5,378 bases of DNA from Cytophagales bacterium (lineage in GTDB: Bacteria; Bacteroidota; Bacteroidia; Cytophagales; JAAEPT01): NCBI GenBank assembly GCA_011524675.1, contig WTJX01000066.1:1-5378 (forward strand), given 5' to 3'. A model generated the notes under the pieces. It saw only the letters and a program-made list of their open reading frames with translations, ran no database searches and was not told the DNA's origin. Of this stretch, positions 5,177 through 5,378 are shown piece by piece (position 1 is the stretch's first letter; each line of letters starts with the position of its first letter). Made by a program: the position numbers and the translations under genes.

Positions 5177-5378
5177 TTACTCTTCTATAGGTTTCAATAG
5201 ATTGTAGAGTTCATCTTGCTTAGGAAGAATAATGATCTTGGTTCTCTTATTCATAGATTTACCCTCTTCCGTATCATTTGAGGCTATAGCATTATACTCA
5301 CCTCTACCTGCTGCAATCAATTTATTAGGATTAACACTATGCTCTTGTTGTAATGCTTTCACCACAGCCGTAGAACGC
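5177..5378 (-). CDS. OmpA-family protein, C-terminal end (partial)
   Basis: Only the last 66 residues are in the window; the reading frame is open through the right-hand edge, where the first complete codon is Arg at 5375-5377. The sequence follows the end of an OmpA-like peptidoglycan-binding domain: RSTAVVKAL corresponds to the RAxAVxxxL helix whose Arg contacts diaminopimelate in known structures, followed by KLIAAGRGEYNAIASNDT and the NKRTKIIIL strand (NRRV-type motif). The tail LPKQDELYNLL is of a kind common in Bacteroidota OmpA/MotB-like proteins. The role is probably anchoring an outer-membrane or envelope protein to the cell wall. The N-terminal domain, which would tell which kind, is not visible. 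The GTG at 5365 is internal and not a start. Confidence 0.9.
   Translation of the reverse strand, partial: RSTAVVKALQQEHSVNPNKLIAAGRGEYNAIASNDTEEGKSMNKRTKIIILPKQDELYNLLKPIEE

Overview
The window reads as chromosomal DNA from an AT-rich member of the Bacteroidota; I cannot place it more precisely. The support is protein character (a ferritin opening MKDL, a TrmN6 ending ERHEYTDEYK, a full-length Tex, and an OmpA-family C-terminus ending in a PKxDEL-type tail) and the lack of a Shine-Dalgarno sequence in front of all four complete genes, which is usual in that phylum. There are five protein genes, no RNA gene, no insertion sequence and no CRISPR array.

Layout. Positions 5-556 (minus) hold a non-haem ferritin with a complete ferroxidase centre. 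A 676-bp divergent gap (557-1232) is unusually rich in short-period degenerate tandem repeats. Positions 1233-1958 (plus) encode the tRNA1(Val) A37 N6-methyltransferase TrmN6. A 235-bp convergent gap (1959-2193) carries a heptad array and a perfect 10-bp hairpin. Positions 2194-4452 (minus) encode the RNA-binding transcription accessory protein Tex, and a 321-bp divergent gap follows. Positions 4774-5031 (plus) encode YidD, the membrane protein insertion factor. A convergent gap holds a strong intrinsic terminator for the minus strand, and 5177-5378 (minus) is the C-terminal end of an OmpA-family protein cut by the window edge.

The genes are housekeeping functions (iron storage, tRNA modification, transcription/RNA maintenance, membrane protein insertion, cell-wall anchoring). 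They alternate in strand, so there is no operon in view and no sign that they share a pathway.

The unusual material lies between the genes. The same ~55-bp module, with four units of an 8-bp repeat (consensus ACTTGAAC) and a tail running into ATGAAA, sits directly at the start codons of both ferritin and yidD, in the same orientation relative to each gene. Roughly 60 bp further upstream of each is a 7-bp repeat array of a second kind (GTTGAAA-like). Other heptad arrays with different consensus sequences occupy the rest of the gaps and none occurs in a gene. Because the two modules are inverted relative to each other in the chromosome, they also bracket a 4.1-kb segment containing trmN6 and tex.
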